In this document: in pieces, positions 1-6,280 of the stretch
Layout: each line of letters opens with the position of its first letter
Position numbering within the stretch: position 1 is the stretch's first letter
Assembly: GCA_016765435.1 (NCBI GenBank)
Contig: JAESPY010000216.1
Span: 1-10,384 of the forward strand
Reading direction: 5' to 3'
DNA from: Emcibacter sp.
Lineage (GTDB): Bacteria; Pseudomonadota; Alphaproteobacteria; Sphingomonadales; Emcibacteraceae
Length of the DNA stretch: 10,384 nucleotides
Position numbers and translations under genes: made by a program
Notes under the pieces: model-generated
Seen by the model: only the letters and a program-made list of their open reading frames with translations
What the model was told of the DNA's origin: nothing
The model's database searches: none

Positions 1-669
1 ATACGAGACAATATTATAGGTTGGACAGCAAAATCTGGACAAATTGTGGCAGCTTTGGAGCAATTTGAAAATCTGCTCACGGACCGAAAGCGAATCCTCG
101 GCCCGGATCATCCGGATATTTTATCAACACGAGGCAGCATAGCAGTTTTGACAGCTGAATCTGGACAGATTGAGACAGCTTTGGAACAATTTAAAAGTCT
201 ACTCAGGGAACAAAAGCGAATCCTCGACCCAAATCATCTGCAAACTTTAATAACACGCGGCAATATAGCAGCTTGGACAGCAGAATATGGGCAATTTTCG
301 GCGGCAGTGGAGCAATCTGAAAACCTGCTTGATGACCAAAAGCGGATACTCGGGCCGGATCACCCGGATACTTTAATAACACGCGGGAACATTGCAATTT
401 GGGCATTGAATTCTGGACAGATTGAGACAGCTTTGGAGCAATTTGAAAGCCTGCTCAGGGACCAAAAACAGATTCTAGGCCCGGACCATCCAGATATTTT
501 AACAACACGGTACAACATTGCATATTTATTGGAGGAAACCGAACAGCATGATGCCTCAGCGCAGCAATTGGAAAAACTGCTCAGTGATCAAAATAGAATC
601 TTAGGTCCAGATCACCCTGATATTTTAGCAACATGGAACAACATCGCAGCTTGGAATGAGGAAGCTGAG
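1..669 (+). repeat. Tandem 126-bp coding repeats (TPR units)
   Basis: There are five full 126-bp units at 1-126, 127-252, 253-378, 379-504 and 505-630, plus a 39-bp remnant at 631-669. Each encodes 42 residues. Units 2 to 4 are most alike; the fifth diverges in its first half (YLLEETEQHDASAQQ) but keeps the ILGPDHPDIL ending. DNA identity is imperfect, so this is an aged or selected array, not a fresh duplication. Confidence 0.8.
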
Positions 670-672
670 TAA
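1..672 (+). CDS. TPR-repeat protein, kinesin light chain type (5'-partial)
   Basis: The reading frame is open from base 1, so the gene begins upstream of the window; a GTG at 46 is only an internal in-frame codon. The visible 223 residues are five complete 42-residue repeats plus 13 residues of a sixth. Each repeat has the pattern [TI]R-x-NI-(x)n-SGQ-(x)n-ALEQFE-LL-x-DQKRILGPDHPD, typical of the TPR_10/TPR_12 (kinesin light chain) family. Such arrays form helical scaffolds that bind peptides or proteins. In bacteria they are often the C-terminal sensor part of larger STAND/NB-ARC, CHAT or Fic-type proteins, but the N-terminal part is outside the window, so the function is unknown. No membrane segment or signal is seen. 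The protein stops within the first helix of the sixth repeat (TWNNIAAWNEEAE), which may be natural or a C-terminal truncation. It has no evident link to the oxygenase cluster. Confidence 0.85.
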   Translation: MRDNIIGWTAKSGQIVAALEQFENLLTDRKRILGPDHPDILSTRGSIAVLTAESGQIETALEQFKSLLREQKRILDPNHLQTLITRGNIAAWTAEYGQFSAAVEQSENLLDDQKRILGPDHPDTLITRGNIAIWALNSGQIETALEQFESLLRDQKQILGPDHPDILTTRYNIAYLLEETEQHDASAQQLEKLLSDQNRILGPDHPDILATWNNIAAWNEEAE

Positions 673-1126
673 AATATTATGGTGCGGGAACTCTTTGATC
701 CTCTGTAAACTGCATTACCCCACACTGCCAATTCCAATAATCAGACCCTTTTGGAAATAAGAAATAAAATTTCTGGTTTAAAAAATAGTGAAAAAACATT
801 CTGGTCCTGATTTGGTAATACCCCTTTTTTTTTAAGGACCTTCAGAAGAAAACCATTTAAGCAGCCACTGGTAATAGGACCAATACCTGCAAGCACCATA
901 AAATTCAACGCTGTAATGACAACAGAAGCCCACACCGCCAAAAAATTTGGATTTATTTATATATTAGATTTTTAGCATATAATATCTATCATCCGTCTGA
1001 TCTTATCCTCGGAAAATAGAAAATTTACTTGAATACCCCCTTGGAATTCATTGATGACCATTTTCTTAAATGGTTCTTTTATATCTGCCTATAAGAATGA
1101 AGAAATTGTACCAAGGGTGATTTCTG
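673..1126. other. Intergenic stretch without an intact gene
   Basis: These 454 bases separate the TPR gene from the 3' end of the crotonase gene. They are AT-rich, with A/T runs such as 824-833. A minus-strand stretch (741-959) may be the decayed end of a transporter and is listed separately. A minus-strand mini-frame at 972-1061 (ATG at 1061, 29 codons, ending in ...RRMIDIIC) has no recognisable family and no clear ribosome site. No RNA gene or clear terminator was found. Confidence 0.5.
741..959 (-). pseudogene. Possible remnant of an MFS transporter C-terminus
   Basis: Read on the minus strand after a stop at 957-959, the frame gives a hydrophobic stretch containing FLAVWASVVITALNFM, then AGIGPITSGCLNGFL. 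This resembles the late helix of spinster-type MFS transporters, where an 'A-x-AS...N-x-GLGLGP-x-x-G-x-LSD' pattern is usual. The frame then becomes lysine-rich and stops. A further hydrophobic string, GLIIGIGSVG, appears in another frame at 718-747, as expected if a frameshift had occurred. No intact start or upstream domain is present. The match is from memory of the family pattern only; it could be chance. Confidence 0.3.
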
Positions 1127-1924
1127 CTAAGAAAAGTTCTTTCCCTTAAAAATTGGGGGCCGTTTCTCAAAAAACGCTCTCATACCTTCACGGCCATCCT
1201 CGCTTACTGCCGCAGCGGACATGGACATAGATTCCATTTCCATTTGACGCTCCAGATCAACTTGCATGGATTGCCGGAACATATTCTTCACCACACCATA
1301 GGCCCCTGTCGGGCCTTGCGCTAGTTCCCGTGCCAAGGCCATCGCTTCCTCCAAAACTGTATCATGCGGCAAAACTGTATTTATGATTCCCCAGTCCAGA
1401 GCTTCCTCTGCGGAAAGCATCCGGTTGGTCAAGGCCAATTCCATCGAACGCCGTAACCCTATCAAACGAGGCAAATACCAACTGGAGGACCCATCCAAAA
1501 CCAATCCTGCCTTTATATAGGATAATAGAAAGCGGCTTTTTTCACTGGCCACGGCCAAATCACAGGCACAGGCCAAAGCAAGCCCTGCCCCCGCGGCTGT
1601 GCCATTAATCGCTGCAATAACCGGAGCATTCATGACAGATATTCGAGATATGGCCGTATGAAGATAGCTGGTCAATTCACGAATGAAAGCCCGCGTATCC
1701 TCACCCTGACTTTTCATTTCCTCCAGATCACCACCTGCGCAGAATAATTTTCCCGCCCCTGTAATCACCACAGCACGAACATTATCATTTTCACATTGTT
1801 TGGTGAAAAGATCCATCAGGTCTTTTGCCAAGGCCAGAGAAATACTATTGGCTTGTTCCGGTCTATTCAACGTTACACATAACACCTGATCTTCAAGACT
1901 AACGTCCAAGGTTGAATAATTCAT
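1127..1924 (-). CDS. Crotonase-fold enoyl-CoA hydratase/isomerase (PaaG-like)
   Basis: This 265-residue protein is full length for the enoyl-CoA hydratase/isomerase family, cytosolic enzymes acting on acyl-CoA thioesters. The CoA and oxyanion-hole motifs are present: FCAGGDLEEM at 61-70 and INGTAAGAGLALA at 106-118. The two glutamates of classical enoyl-CoA hydratase are replaced (Ala116 and Tyr136 by alignment), whereas Asp144 in GLVLDGSSSWYLPR matches the catalytic aspartate of PaaG-type isomerases. An isomerase or another crotonase reaction is therefore more likely than simple hydration. The C-terminal EDGREGMRAFFEKRPPIFKG is typical of the family. The ATG at 1924 is preceded by an AAAGGG ribosome site. 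It is the last gene of the ferredoxin-reductase-crotonase unit, 46 bp after the reductase. It probably processes a CoA ester made downstream of the oxygenases; the substrate is unknown. Confidence 0.9.
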   Translation of the reverse strand: MNYSTLDVSLEDQVLCVTLNRPEQANSISLALAKDLMDLFTKQCENDNVRAVVITGAGKLFCAGGDLEEMKSQGEDTRAFIRELTSYLHTAISRISVMNAPVIAAINGTAAGAGLALACACDLAVASEKSRFLLSYIKAGLVLDGSSSWYLPRLIGLRRSMELALTNRMLSAEEALDWGIINTVLPHDTVLEEAMALARELAQGPTGAYGVVKNMFRQSMQVDLERQMEMESMSMSAAAVSEDGREGMRAFFEKRPPIFKGKNFS

Positions 1925-1970
1925 TTTTTACCCTTTAACTTCCGAAATTCAATATTTTTTCTAGCAAAAT

Positions 1971-3197
1971 TTATCCGAGCAACGACTTCAAGAGAATATC
2001 TGTATCCGCCAACGAAGCCTTATCAACAACAAGCCCTTTTTCCACCAGTTTCTTGCCCGCCATGAAATCCTTAATCATATTGACGGCATCCACGGCAACC
2101 ACCTGTCCCTTACGCAGATAAATCAAGCTGAAGCTTCTTGTCGCAGGATCACCCCGCAATATTGTTTCGTCGTAACCATGATTAAGACCCGCCGTCTGCA
2201 ATTTCAGATCATATTGATTGGACCAGAACCAAGGAACGTCTACAAAGGGCTTTGGATCACCCAAAATGACACTCACCACAGCCTTCGCCTGCCCCACGGC
2301 ATTTGGAACACTTTCCACACGAAGAAACGCGCCTTCAGCAAATTTATTGGCGTGACAGGCGCAATCTCCAATGCTGAAAATATCCGGCAAAGAAGTCCGA
2401 CATAATTCATCGACCTCTACGCCATTAGAGCATTTAGCTCCGGCCGCCTCAATAATATCCTTATTAGGGATAAGCCCAATACCCGCAATCACAAGATCAG
2501 CGGAAATTTCATCTCCATTCGCCAGAACAACCGATTTAACCCGGCCATTTTCGCCCTCTAAATGGGTCACGGCAACACCTGTGTGAATGGTAACGCCCTG
2601 CGCACGATGCTCACTTTCATAGAATTCTGAAATGGGTGCTCCTGCAACACGCGCAAGAACACGGCTTTCGGCCTCCAAAATAGTGACTTTCTTACCCTGC
2701 TTGGTTAAAACAGCCGCGGCCTCTAATCCAATATAACCGCCACCGATCACCACTATCTCACGGGCATTTTCAACTTCCAACCGCAAGAGGTCGACCTGTT
2801 CCCTTGTCCGGATAACATGAATGCCGGATAGGTCCCCGCCCGGAATAGGCAGCGGACGGGCATAACCGCCTGCGGCCCATATCAGGTAACCATATTGAAA
2901 TTTTTCTTCATCGTCGGTGATCGCAACATGTGCCTCGGCATCAATGCTCGCAATACGTTTTCCCACACACAGGTCTATCTTATTCTTTTCCCAGAATTCC
3001 GCTTTACGCAGAAGAAGCCGATCAACGGTCTTGTCACCCGCCAAATAATCTTTTGATAAAGGCGGTCGATCATAAGGCATATCCGGTTCATCACCGACCA
3101 TAACGATAGAGCCTTCATAGCCGCCTTGCCGTAAACTTATGGCAACCTGAGCCCCGCCCTGTCCGCCGCCAACAATAAGAATATCTGTGGTTATCAT
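1971..3197 (-). CDS. FAD-dependent NADH:ferredoxin reductase
   Basis: This 408-residue flavoprotein is of the glutathione-reductase-fold, putidaredoxin/rhodocoxin reductase type. It moves electrons from NAD(P)H through FAD to a [2Fe-2S] ferredoxin in the cytosol. Visible features are the N-terminal FAD Rossmann motif (IVGGGQGGA, 8-16), the family motif PYDRPPLSK (41-49), the second Rossmann motif for the nicotinamide cofactor (VIGGGYIGLE, 150-159), and the FAD-contacting SIGDCA (275-280, Asp278). Glu175 at the end of the second beta strand of that NAD fold suggests NADH over NADPH. The C-terminal VPWFWSNQYD (321-330) is the usual start of the reductase C-terminal domain. Length and domain order are normal. 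The start at 3197 follows an AGAAAGAG ribosome site. It lies 62 bp after the ferredoxin gene, so the pair very likely forms the electron chain for the Rieske oxygenases nearby; a P450 elsewhere could share it. Confidence 0.93.
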   Translation of the reverse strand: MITTDILIVGGGQGGAQVAISLRQGGYEGSIVMVGDEPDMPYDRPPLSKDYLAGDKTVDRLLLRKAEFWEKNKIDLCVGKRIASIDAEAHVAITDDEEKFQYGYLIWAAGGYARPLPIPGGDLSGIHVIRTREQVDLLRLEVENAREIVVIGGGYIGLEAAAVLTKQGKKVTILEAESRVLARVAGAPISEFYESEHRAQGVTIHTGVAVTHLEGENGRVKSVVLANGDEISADLVIAGIGLIPNKDIIEAAGAKCSNGVEVDELCRTSLPDIFSIGDCACHANKFAEGAFLRVESVPNAVGQAKAVVSVILGDPKPFVDVPWFWSNQYDLKLQTAGLNHGYDETILRGDPATRSFSLIYLRKGQVVAVDAVNMIKDFMAGKKLVEKGLVVDKASLADTDILLKSLLG

Positions 3198-3259
3198 TAT
3201 TTCTCTTTCTGATGAATATCGGTGACATCACGCCTATGTCCGGTGATGCAAGCTATGCC

Positions 3260-3577
3260 TCAATCTTCCGGGGCGACTATCACGCGCAAACCGTCAAGCT
3301 TGTCTGTAATCTTAATCTGACAGGCAAGACGTGATGCCGTTTTGCGATGTTCAGAATCCTCCAGAAGGTCAGCCTCATCTTCGTTCGCCGCTCCGGCAGC
3401 GGAAATCCATTCATCATCCACATAAACATGACACGTCGCACAAGAACAACATCCGCCACATAACGCCATAAGATCCTCTATTCCAGCATCATGAATGACC
3501 TCTAGTACGGAGGAACCAACGCTCCCGCTTAATATTTTCTCTTCACCGTCACGTGTAACAACAATTAATTTAGACAT
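3260..3577 (-). CDS. [2Fe-2S] ferredoxin, putidaredoxin/adrenodoxin type
   Basis: This 105-residue protein has the vertebrate-type (adrenodoxin/putidaredoxin) ferredoxin fold, a soluble one-electron carrier between the reductase next door and an oxygenase. The cluster ligands are visible as C-x5-C-x2-C followed by a distant Cys: Cys40, Cys46, Cys49 (LCGGCCSCATCHVYVD) and Cys86 (RLACQI). The binding loop carries two additional cysteines, 43 and 44, where relatives usually have residues such as Ser-Ala. The acidic segment NEDEADLLEDSEHR matches the region that docks with reductase and partner. The frame could begin at a TTG at 3595, but the ATG at 3577 (MSKLIVVT) is preferred: a GGGAAA ribosome site sits just before it and the fold begins at once. 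It is the first gene of a three-gene minus-strand unit with reductase and crotonase. Confidence 0.93.
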   Translation of the reverse strand: MSKLIVVTRDGEEKILSGSVGSSVLEVIHDAGIEDLMALCGGCCSCATCHVYVDDEWISAAGAANEDEADLLEDSEHRKTASRLACQIKITDKLDGLRVIVAPED

Positions 3578-3926
3578 AAATTTCCCACTAATCAATTAAA
3601 GCAGTCCAAGGCTGCAAATATGTTTTAAACCCTAATAATTTTATAAATAGACAGGTTGATTTTGCGTAAATTACAACTAATCACGGCAAAAAGCTTGTCC
3701 TTTTTCATCCCGGAATTTTTCAAGTCAAATTTTTAACGCTCATTTCAATATCTGTCCACTGGAATTTGGGGTGTTTTCTTTTTTATCGGGGCCTTCGCCC
3801 TGCGCCCCCCATCATCAAGATGCGAAGAACGGCCCTGATGACAGTCTAAAGATAGCCGTAGCTTTATAGGGAAACCGCCCCCATCGAACAGTTTCCCCTT
3901 TCTAAATTTCTATAATTACTGGCCTA
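3578..3926. other. Intergenic region between Rieske 1 and the ferredoxin unit
   Basis: These 349 bases lie between two minus-strand genes and hold no plausible gene. They should contain the end of the Rieske 1 transcript and a promoter for the ferredoxin unit. Two stem-loops are seen, at 3787-3802 (CGGGGC-CTTC-GCCCTG) and 3869-3897. On the minus strand a TTGACT lies at 3723-3728, but no good -10 box follows at normal spacing, so no promoter is called. A short near-palindrome (GCAG...CTGC) lies at 3601-3615. Confidence 0.5.
3869..3897 (-). terminator. Stem-loop downstream of Rieske 1
   Basis: GGGAAAC (3869-3875) and GTTTCCC (3891-3897) form a perfect 7-bp stem with a 15-nt loop, 29 bp past the Rieske 1 stop codon on the minus strand. 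There is no clean U-run after it (TATAAAG follows), so it may be a weak terminator or an mRNA 3'-end stabiliser. Confidence 0.35.
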
Positions 3927-5105
3927 TTATAATATAGGTGGCACTTTATCAGGATCATCACTTAAACAATAATCTATATATTTGTGGAAATATTGATTAC
4001 CCCGTTCATTCTTACCGAATATTACGGATTTAAGAGCGCCAGATTCCATTCCTTTTTGAATTTTCAGTCCAACGCCGTAATCTTCTTCATCCACCACATC
4101 ACGCAACCAATTCATGATACCTTCTATAGCCTCCAGATCAGCGTCATCTTTTGGTGGGTCCCGGCGTATAAACAACAGATTGGTCGTATTTTGATCCGCT
4201 GTTTTTCCCGGAATCAATTGTGCTATTTGCGTAATTTCGGGGGCAAAGAAGATACTCACATTGGGGAATATGGTACGGACATAATCAAAACCCTGATTTT
4301 CACTCTCTCCCCATTTATCCCGGGGGATTGCCGCCAAAGACTCCTTGATGCCCACTTGGGCAAAGCCCACACGCATATGAGGCCCCATGGCCGTGAAGGT
4401 CATAATATTGCTGAATGTCCGGGGATGGATCGTTTCCGGATGGGCCGCAGCAAAATGATACCCTTCCAAATATCCATCATAAGCAATTTTCCAATTCGCC
4501 CCATGAATAGTCCGAGATCCGCAAAAATGCCAGTCTTCCAAACCATACGTTTCAAGGTCAACAAGCATATCCCCCAAATGAGCCTTAATATCCATGTCCG
4601 CACCGGGCGTCATGACAACCCATATTATCCCACCGGCCTCTTCACAAGGCAACATTGTCAGTCCCTTGTCTTCTTTACAAACAGAGCCAAATTTCCGGGC
4701 TTCTGCAACGGCCTGTAATTTTCCGTCATTGCGAAAGGTCCATGCATGGTAAGGGCACACAAAAAGCGACGCATTGCCATGGCCTTCCGGTGCCACGATC
4801 ATGCCACGGTGTGCGCATACATTCAGCATAGCAGAAACCTGACCATCTTTCTTTCTTGTGATCAAGATAGGCTTCCCCATAAGCTCCATTGACTTATAGT
4901 CACCGGGGTTTGGCATTTCCGCAGAAAGGGCAGCAAGAAGGGGTAACTTCTTAAAAATATGTTCCATTTCTCCCGCGAAACATTCCGGATCAACATAAGC
5001 AGAGGCCGGAATTTCCAATGTATCTTCCGCTGAATCAGTTGTACCATTTTCGACGTGTTTTAATAATTCTTCGGCCTCATTACCAAGCGTTTCTGTCAAC
5101 CCCAT
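3927..5105 (-). CDS. Rieske non-heme iron oxygenase alpha subunit (1)
   Basis: This 392-residue protein is a cytosolic oxygenase component that activates O2 at a mononuclear iron using electrons from ferredoxin. The Rieske [2Fe-2S] ligands are C97-A-H99 and C117-PY-H120, with 17 residues between (CAHRG and CPYHAW). The catalytic domain has the iron histidines His217 and His222 in EGYHFAAAH. Glu214 takes the place of the bridging aspartate of naphthalene dioxygenase. Asp342 in EEDYGVGLKIQKG is the likely third iron ligand. The open frame could extend upstream to 5186, but the ATG at 5105 is chosen because AGGAGA (5113-5118) sits 7 bases before it and the extra 27 residues are unlike the family. 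It is divergent from the SDR-Rieske 2 unit and shares its control region. Family membership is certain; the substrate is not known. Confidence 0.93.
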   Translation of the reverse strand: MGLTETLGNEAEELLKHVENGTTDSAEDTLEIPASAYVDPECFAGEMEHIFKKLPLLAALSAEMPNPGDYKSMELMGKPILITRKKDGQVSAMLNVCAHRGMIVAPEGHGNASLFVCPYHAWTFRNDGKLQAVAEARKFGSVCKEDKGLTMLPCEEAGGIIWVVMTPGADMDIKAHLGDMLVDLETYGLEDWHFCGSRTIHGANWKIAYDGYLEGYHFAAAHPETIHPRTFSNIMTFTAMGPHMRVGFAQVGIKESLAAIPRDKWGESENQGFDYVRTIFPNVSIFFAPEITQIAQLIPGKTADQNTTNLLFIRRDPPKDDADLEAIEGIMNWLRDVVDEEDYGVGLKIQKGMESGALKSVIFGKNERGNQYFHKYIDYCLSDDPDKVPPIL

Positions 5106-5224
5106 ATTAAATTCTCCTATCATTATCCAATATAAATCAGACAGTTTATCATTTTTTGTTTCCTGCCTTATCAATACCCATATCACCCTGAATACACTGT
5201 TGCCTCCTCAAGAGATACCTGCCG

Positions 5225-5244
5225 TTGTTCATAGGTCTGAACAA
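5225..5244. promoter_or_regulatory. Inverted-repeat operator candidate TTGTTCA-N6-TGAACAA
   Basis: Arms TTGTTCA (5225-5231) and TGAACAA (5238-5244) are perfectly complementary around a 6-bp centre, the size expected for a dimeric repressor or activator. A third half site, GAACAAC (5263-5269), is the exact inverted match of GTTGTTC (5224-5230). The site lies just downstream of the minus-strand TATAAT, where repressor binding would block transcription of Rieske 1. The binding protein is not identified. Confidence 0.5.
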
Positions 5245-5254
5245 GTTTACAAAT

Positions 5255-5260
5255 ATTATA
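5255..5260 (-). promoter_or_regulatory. Candidate -10 box for Rieske 1
   Basis: The minus strand reads TATAAT, a perfect sigma-70 -10 hexamer, 150 bp upstream of the Rieske 1 start. No good -35 hexamer lies 16-18 bases upstream, so an activator may be needed or the match may be chance in AT-rich DNA. Confidence 0.3.
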
Positions 5261-5334
5261 CCGAACAACCGGAGCCTAAAAATACTTAAACCACACCAAA
5301 TGTACCGCCTCTGCTTTTCTGTCACTAATACTAG

Positions 5335-5347
5335 TTGTTTCCAACAA
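5335..5347. promoter_or_regulatory. Small palindrome TTGTT-TCC-AACAA
   Basis: Arms TTGTT and AACAA flank a 3-bp centre, 69 bp before the SDR start. The arms share the TTGTT/AACAA core with the 5225-5244 repeat but at closer spacing, so it may be a related weaker site on the SDR side. This is based on pattern only. Confidence 0.25.
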
Positions 5348-5415
5348 AATAAAATGATCTGTTTCAAAATAATAATTCTAATAATTAAAAAATATAGGAA
5401 GTTAAAGACAAACAT

Positions 5416-6183
5416 ATGATGATTGACCTTCACAATAAAGTCGCACTTATCACTGGTACAGCCTCTTCCGGGGGCTTGGGCTTTGCCACAGCCAGAAAAA
5501 TGGCTGAACAGGGCGCAAAAGTCTTTCTTACGGATATCAACGGCACAGCCGTGGAAGAAAGGGCCGCAGACTTAAACAATGCCGGCCATCAGGCACAGAG
5601 CATGACCCATGACGTAACCAGTGAAGAAGATTGGCAAAAAGTCATCACGTCCCTTACTGATAGCTATGGGCAGCTTGATATTCTGGTTAATAACGCCGGG
5701 ATCGCGGTTCTCAAAATGATGAGTGAAATGACCAAAACCGACTGGGATTTACAAATTCGCGTAAATCTTGACAGCATATTTCTCGGGTGCAAAGCTGGCC
5801 TTGACCTGATGCGTGCACAAGGCAAAGGCGGATCGATCATCAATATGTCTTCCGTTGCAGGACTGGTCGGGGTTCAGGGCACGGCGGCTTATGCCGCCAG
5901 CAAAGGCGGGGTTCGCCTGTTCACAAAAACTGTCGCCCTGGAATACGCCCCTGACAATATCCGCGTCAACAGCGTCCATCCCGGCATGATACTGACCGAT
6001 ATGTTAAAAGTTGCCGATACGGATAATAAAGAACAGTATGATCTGATTACGGCGGCGATCCCCATGGGCCGCATGGGAGAACCAGATGACATCGCCTCCA
6101 TGGTCACTTTTTTAGCATCCAACGATGCAAAATATATCACCGGAGCCGAATTCGTCGTTGACGGCGGCATGGTGGCACAATAA
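5416..6183 (+). CDS. Short-chain dehydrogenase/reductase (SDR), NAD-type
   Basis: This 255-residue classical SDR oxidises or reduces an alcohol/ketone with a nicotinamide cofactor in the cytosol. Motifs in order: glycine-rich cofactor loop ITGTASSGGLGFA (12-24), which is two residues longer than the standard TGxxxGxG; Asp40 at the end of beta 2 (VFLTDIN), indicating NAD rather than NADP; NNAG (92-95); and the catalytic tetrad Asn117, Ser146, Tyr159 and Lys163 (YAASK). The C-terminal stretch from MGRMGEPDDIA to VVDGGMVAQ is typical of FabG-like SDRs. Two ATGs overlap at 5416 and 5419; an AGGAAG lies rather far upstream, so the exact start is uncertain by one codon. It precedes Rieske 2 by 97 bp on the same strand. 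It probably oxidises the hydroxylated product of one of the oxygenases, though the substrate is not evident. Confidence 0.93.
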   Translation: MMIDLHNKVALITGTASSGGLGFATARKMAEQGAKVFLTDINGTAVEERAADLNNAGHQAQSMTHDVTSEEDWQKVITSLTDSYGQLDILVNNAGIAVLKMMSEMTKTDWDLQIRVNLDSIFLGCKAGLDLMRAQGKGGSIINMSSVAGLVGVQGTAAYAASKGGVRLFTKTVALEYAPDNIRVNSVHPGMILTDMLKVADTDNKEQYDLITAAIPMGRMGEPDDIASMVTFLASNDAKYITGAEFVVDGGMVAQ

Positions 6184-6186
6184 TAA

Positions 6187-6200
6187 CCCTAAGAATAGGG
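6187..6200 (+). other. Small hairpin between SDR and Rieske 2
   Basis: CCCTA and TAGGG form a 5-bp stem with an AGAA loop just after the SDR stop. No U-run follows, so it is unlikely to be a full terminator; SDR and Rieske 2 may still be co-transcribed. Confidence 0.25.
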
Positions 6201-6280
6201 ACGAACAGGGCAATCACCCCAACATAATAATATCTATTATATTGGAAATTTTTGCATTGTATAATTAGGAGAACTACAGA

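Larger units (their letters stand above)
5106..5415. other. Divergent control region, Rieske 1 / SDR
   Basis: This 310-bp non-coding gap separates two divergently transcribed oxygenase units. It holds a 20-bp inverted repeat (5225-5244), a further GAACAAC half site (5263-5269), a minus-strand TATAAT (5255-5260), a second small palindrome (5335-5347) and a very AT-rich stretch (5348-5400) before the SDR start. Small open frames across it (for example minus-strand 5149-5433) are basic, hydrophobic and not protein-like. Confidence 0.6.

Noticed and set aside
3787..3802. GC-rich hairpin as a rho-independent terminator
   Set aside because: On the minus strand, where it would act, the stem is followed by an A-rich rather than a U-rich tail.
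3984..4718. A 244-codon open frame on the plus strand
   Set aside because: It lies wholly antisense to Rieske 1, whose motifs are certain; its protein is rich in His, Phe and Ile without domain order and it has no ribosome site.
5106..5186. N-terminal extension of Rieske 1 to 5186
   Set aside because: AGGAGA directly precedes the ATG at 5105, and the added residues do not resemble the family's N-terminus.
5149..5433. A 94-codon minus-strand frame in the divergent control region
   Set aside because: Its composition (Ile, Leu, Phe, Arg from AT-rich DNA) is not protein-like and it overlaps the SDR start and the regulatory repeats.
6260..6265. TATAAT just before Rieske 2 as a promoter
   Set aside because: It almost touches the ribosome site and has no -35 hexamer at a usable distance, so it is probably AT-rich chance.
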